A stretch of 53,233 nt of DNA from an uncultured Bacilli bacterium (GTDB lineage Bacteria; Bacillota_I; Bacilli_A; ML615J-28; CAG-313): contig CALVCV010000009.1 in assembly GCA_944326155.1 (NCBI GenBank), positions 1 to 53,233 of the forward strand. The letters run 5' to 3'. Below the pieces are notes generated by a model that was given only the letters and a program-made list of their open reading frames with translations, was not told the DNA's origin and did not search any database. Positions 52,998-53,233 of this stretch are shown in pieces. The translations under genes were made by a program, and so were the position numbers. Numbering within the stretch: position 1 is the first letter of the stretch; each line of letters opens with the position of its first letter.

Positions 52998-53233
52998 TGA
53001 AGTGAACCCCATTTAGTTCACACTTATAATAAGACTATATTTCCTTATGATATAATGATATCGTAAAGAGGTTTTTTTTATGGCAAGAAAAGTAATTAAA
53101 GACAATAATTATACAGTTGAGTTTATACAAGAAGTTTTGGAAAAATATTATTCTGTCCAAGGTCGATTCACTTCTCTAGCTAATGAGTATAAAATTCCAA
53201 TTAAAACCATTAAAACATGGGTTTATAGGACGA
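52998..53233 (+). mobile_element. left end of a second IS3-type element (cut by window edge)
   Basis: TGAAGTGAACCCCATTTAG followed by GTTCACACTT has the look of an IS3-group terminal repeat (TGxxCTGxACCCC-type). A TATAAT at 53051-53056 and AAAGAGG precede a transposase-like ORF. The exact left boundary is uncertain and the right part is outside the window. Confidence 0.55.
53080..53233 (+). CDS. transposase OrfA-like helix-turn-helix protein, partial
   Basis: The first 51 residues are visible: MARKVIKDNNYTVEFIQEVL, then FTSLANEYKIPIKTIKTWVY, a helix-turn-helix of the kind opening IS3-family OrfA proteins. It differs from the OrfA of the complete IS at 46.3-47.7 kb, so it is a separate element. 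The reading frame runs off the window. Confidence 0.6.
   Translation, partial: MARKVIKDNNYTVEFIQEVLEKYYSVQGRFTSLANEYKIPIKTIKTWVYRT

Overview
The window is a compact, strongly AT-rich, gene-dense segment of a Gram-positive chromosome (Bacillota). Several blocks follow the Bacillus order: prfA-prmC-spoIIR-tsaC-rpiB-atp operon-DUF1146-spoIIQ, gdpP-rplI-dnaB, rpsF-ssb-rpsR and mnmL-mnmM. TGA is used as a stop (43449-43451), so the mollicute code does not apply. Base composition, small genes and tight spacing recall the Erysipelotrichia/mollicute-adjacent Bacilli, but the taxon cannot be fixed from this window. No rRNA, tRNA or CRISPR array was seen.

The main result is that this is very probably an endospore former, or a recent descendant of one. 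Scattered among housekeeping genes are a PdaA-type cortex deacetylase, SpoIIQ, SpoIIR, an SspI small acid-soluble spore protein, a CotY/CotZ-type coat protein and a possible CotO-like protein. Several carry compartment-specific promoter signatures: sigma-G-type boxes upstream of sspI, spoIIQ and a yihY gene, weaker ones upstream of pdaA and spoIIR, and a sigma-K-type box upstream of the cotY/Z gene. The yihY promoter is placed so that the mRNA would begin at the start codon.

Layout. 1-1700: possible mobile-element remnant, pdaA, yihY. 1.7-6.8 kb: pepP, a FabT-like MarR regulator with a lysine-rich N-terminal extension and a FabT-type operator over its own -35, acpP, tex. 6.8-10.6 kb: CinA-like gene, yigZ, DUF1295 membrane protein, and the mnmL-mnmM tRNA wobble-uridine pair. 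10.6-20.7 kb: spoIIQ, DUF1146, pyk and the rpiB-atpZ-atpI-atpBEFHAGDC operon, whose c subunit carries a Na+-type ion-binding signature. 20.7-29.3 kb: ywlB-like gene, spoIIR, tsaC, prmC, an alanine racemase, prfA, dnaB, and a gdpP-rplI in-frame fusion with an internal ribosome binding site. 29.3-38.8 kb: degV, rpsR-ssb-rpsF, HAD phosphatase, patatin, DJ-1, trmB, pepV, sspI, a degenerate EIIB protein, cotY/Z, a ZIP transporter and an ECF S component. 38.9-45.6 kb: a tightly packed envelope operon (amidase, NAD-dependent epimerase, repeat-bearing GHL10 lipoprotein, SGNH hydrolase). 45.7-53.2 kb: udk, a complete IS3-family element abutting udk, an HdeD-like membrane protein, an ABC exporter, malQ, the CotO-like gene, coaX, and the start of a second IS3-type element cut by the window edge.

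Most genes lie on the minus strand. No gene-free stretch exceeds 300 bases; the longest (30226-30470) holds a perfect 13-bp hairpin and the rpsR terminator. Functions are read from protein motifs and gene order only; no database search was possible.
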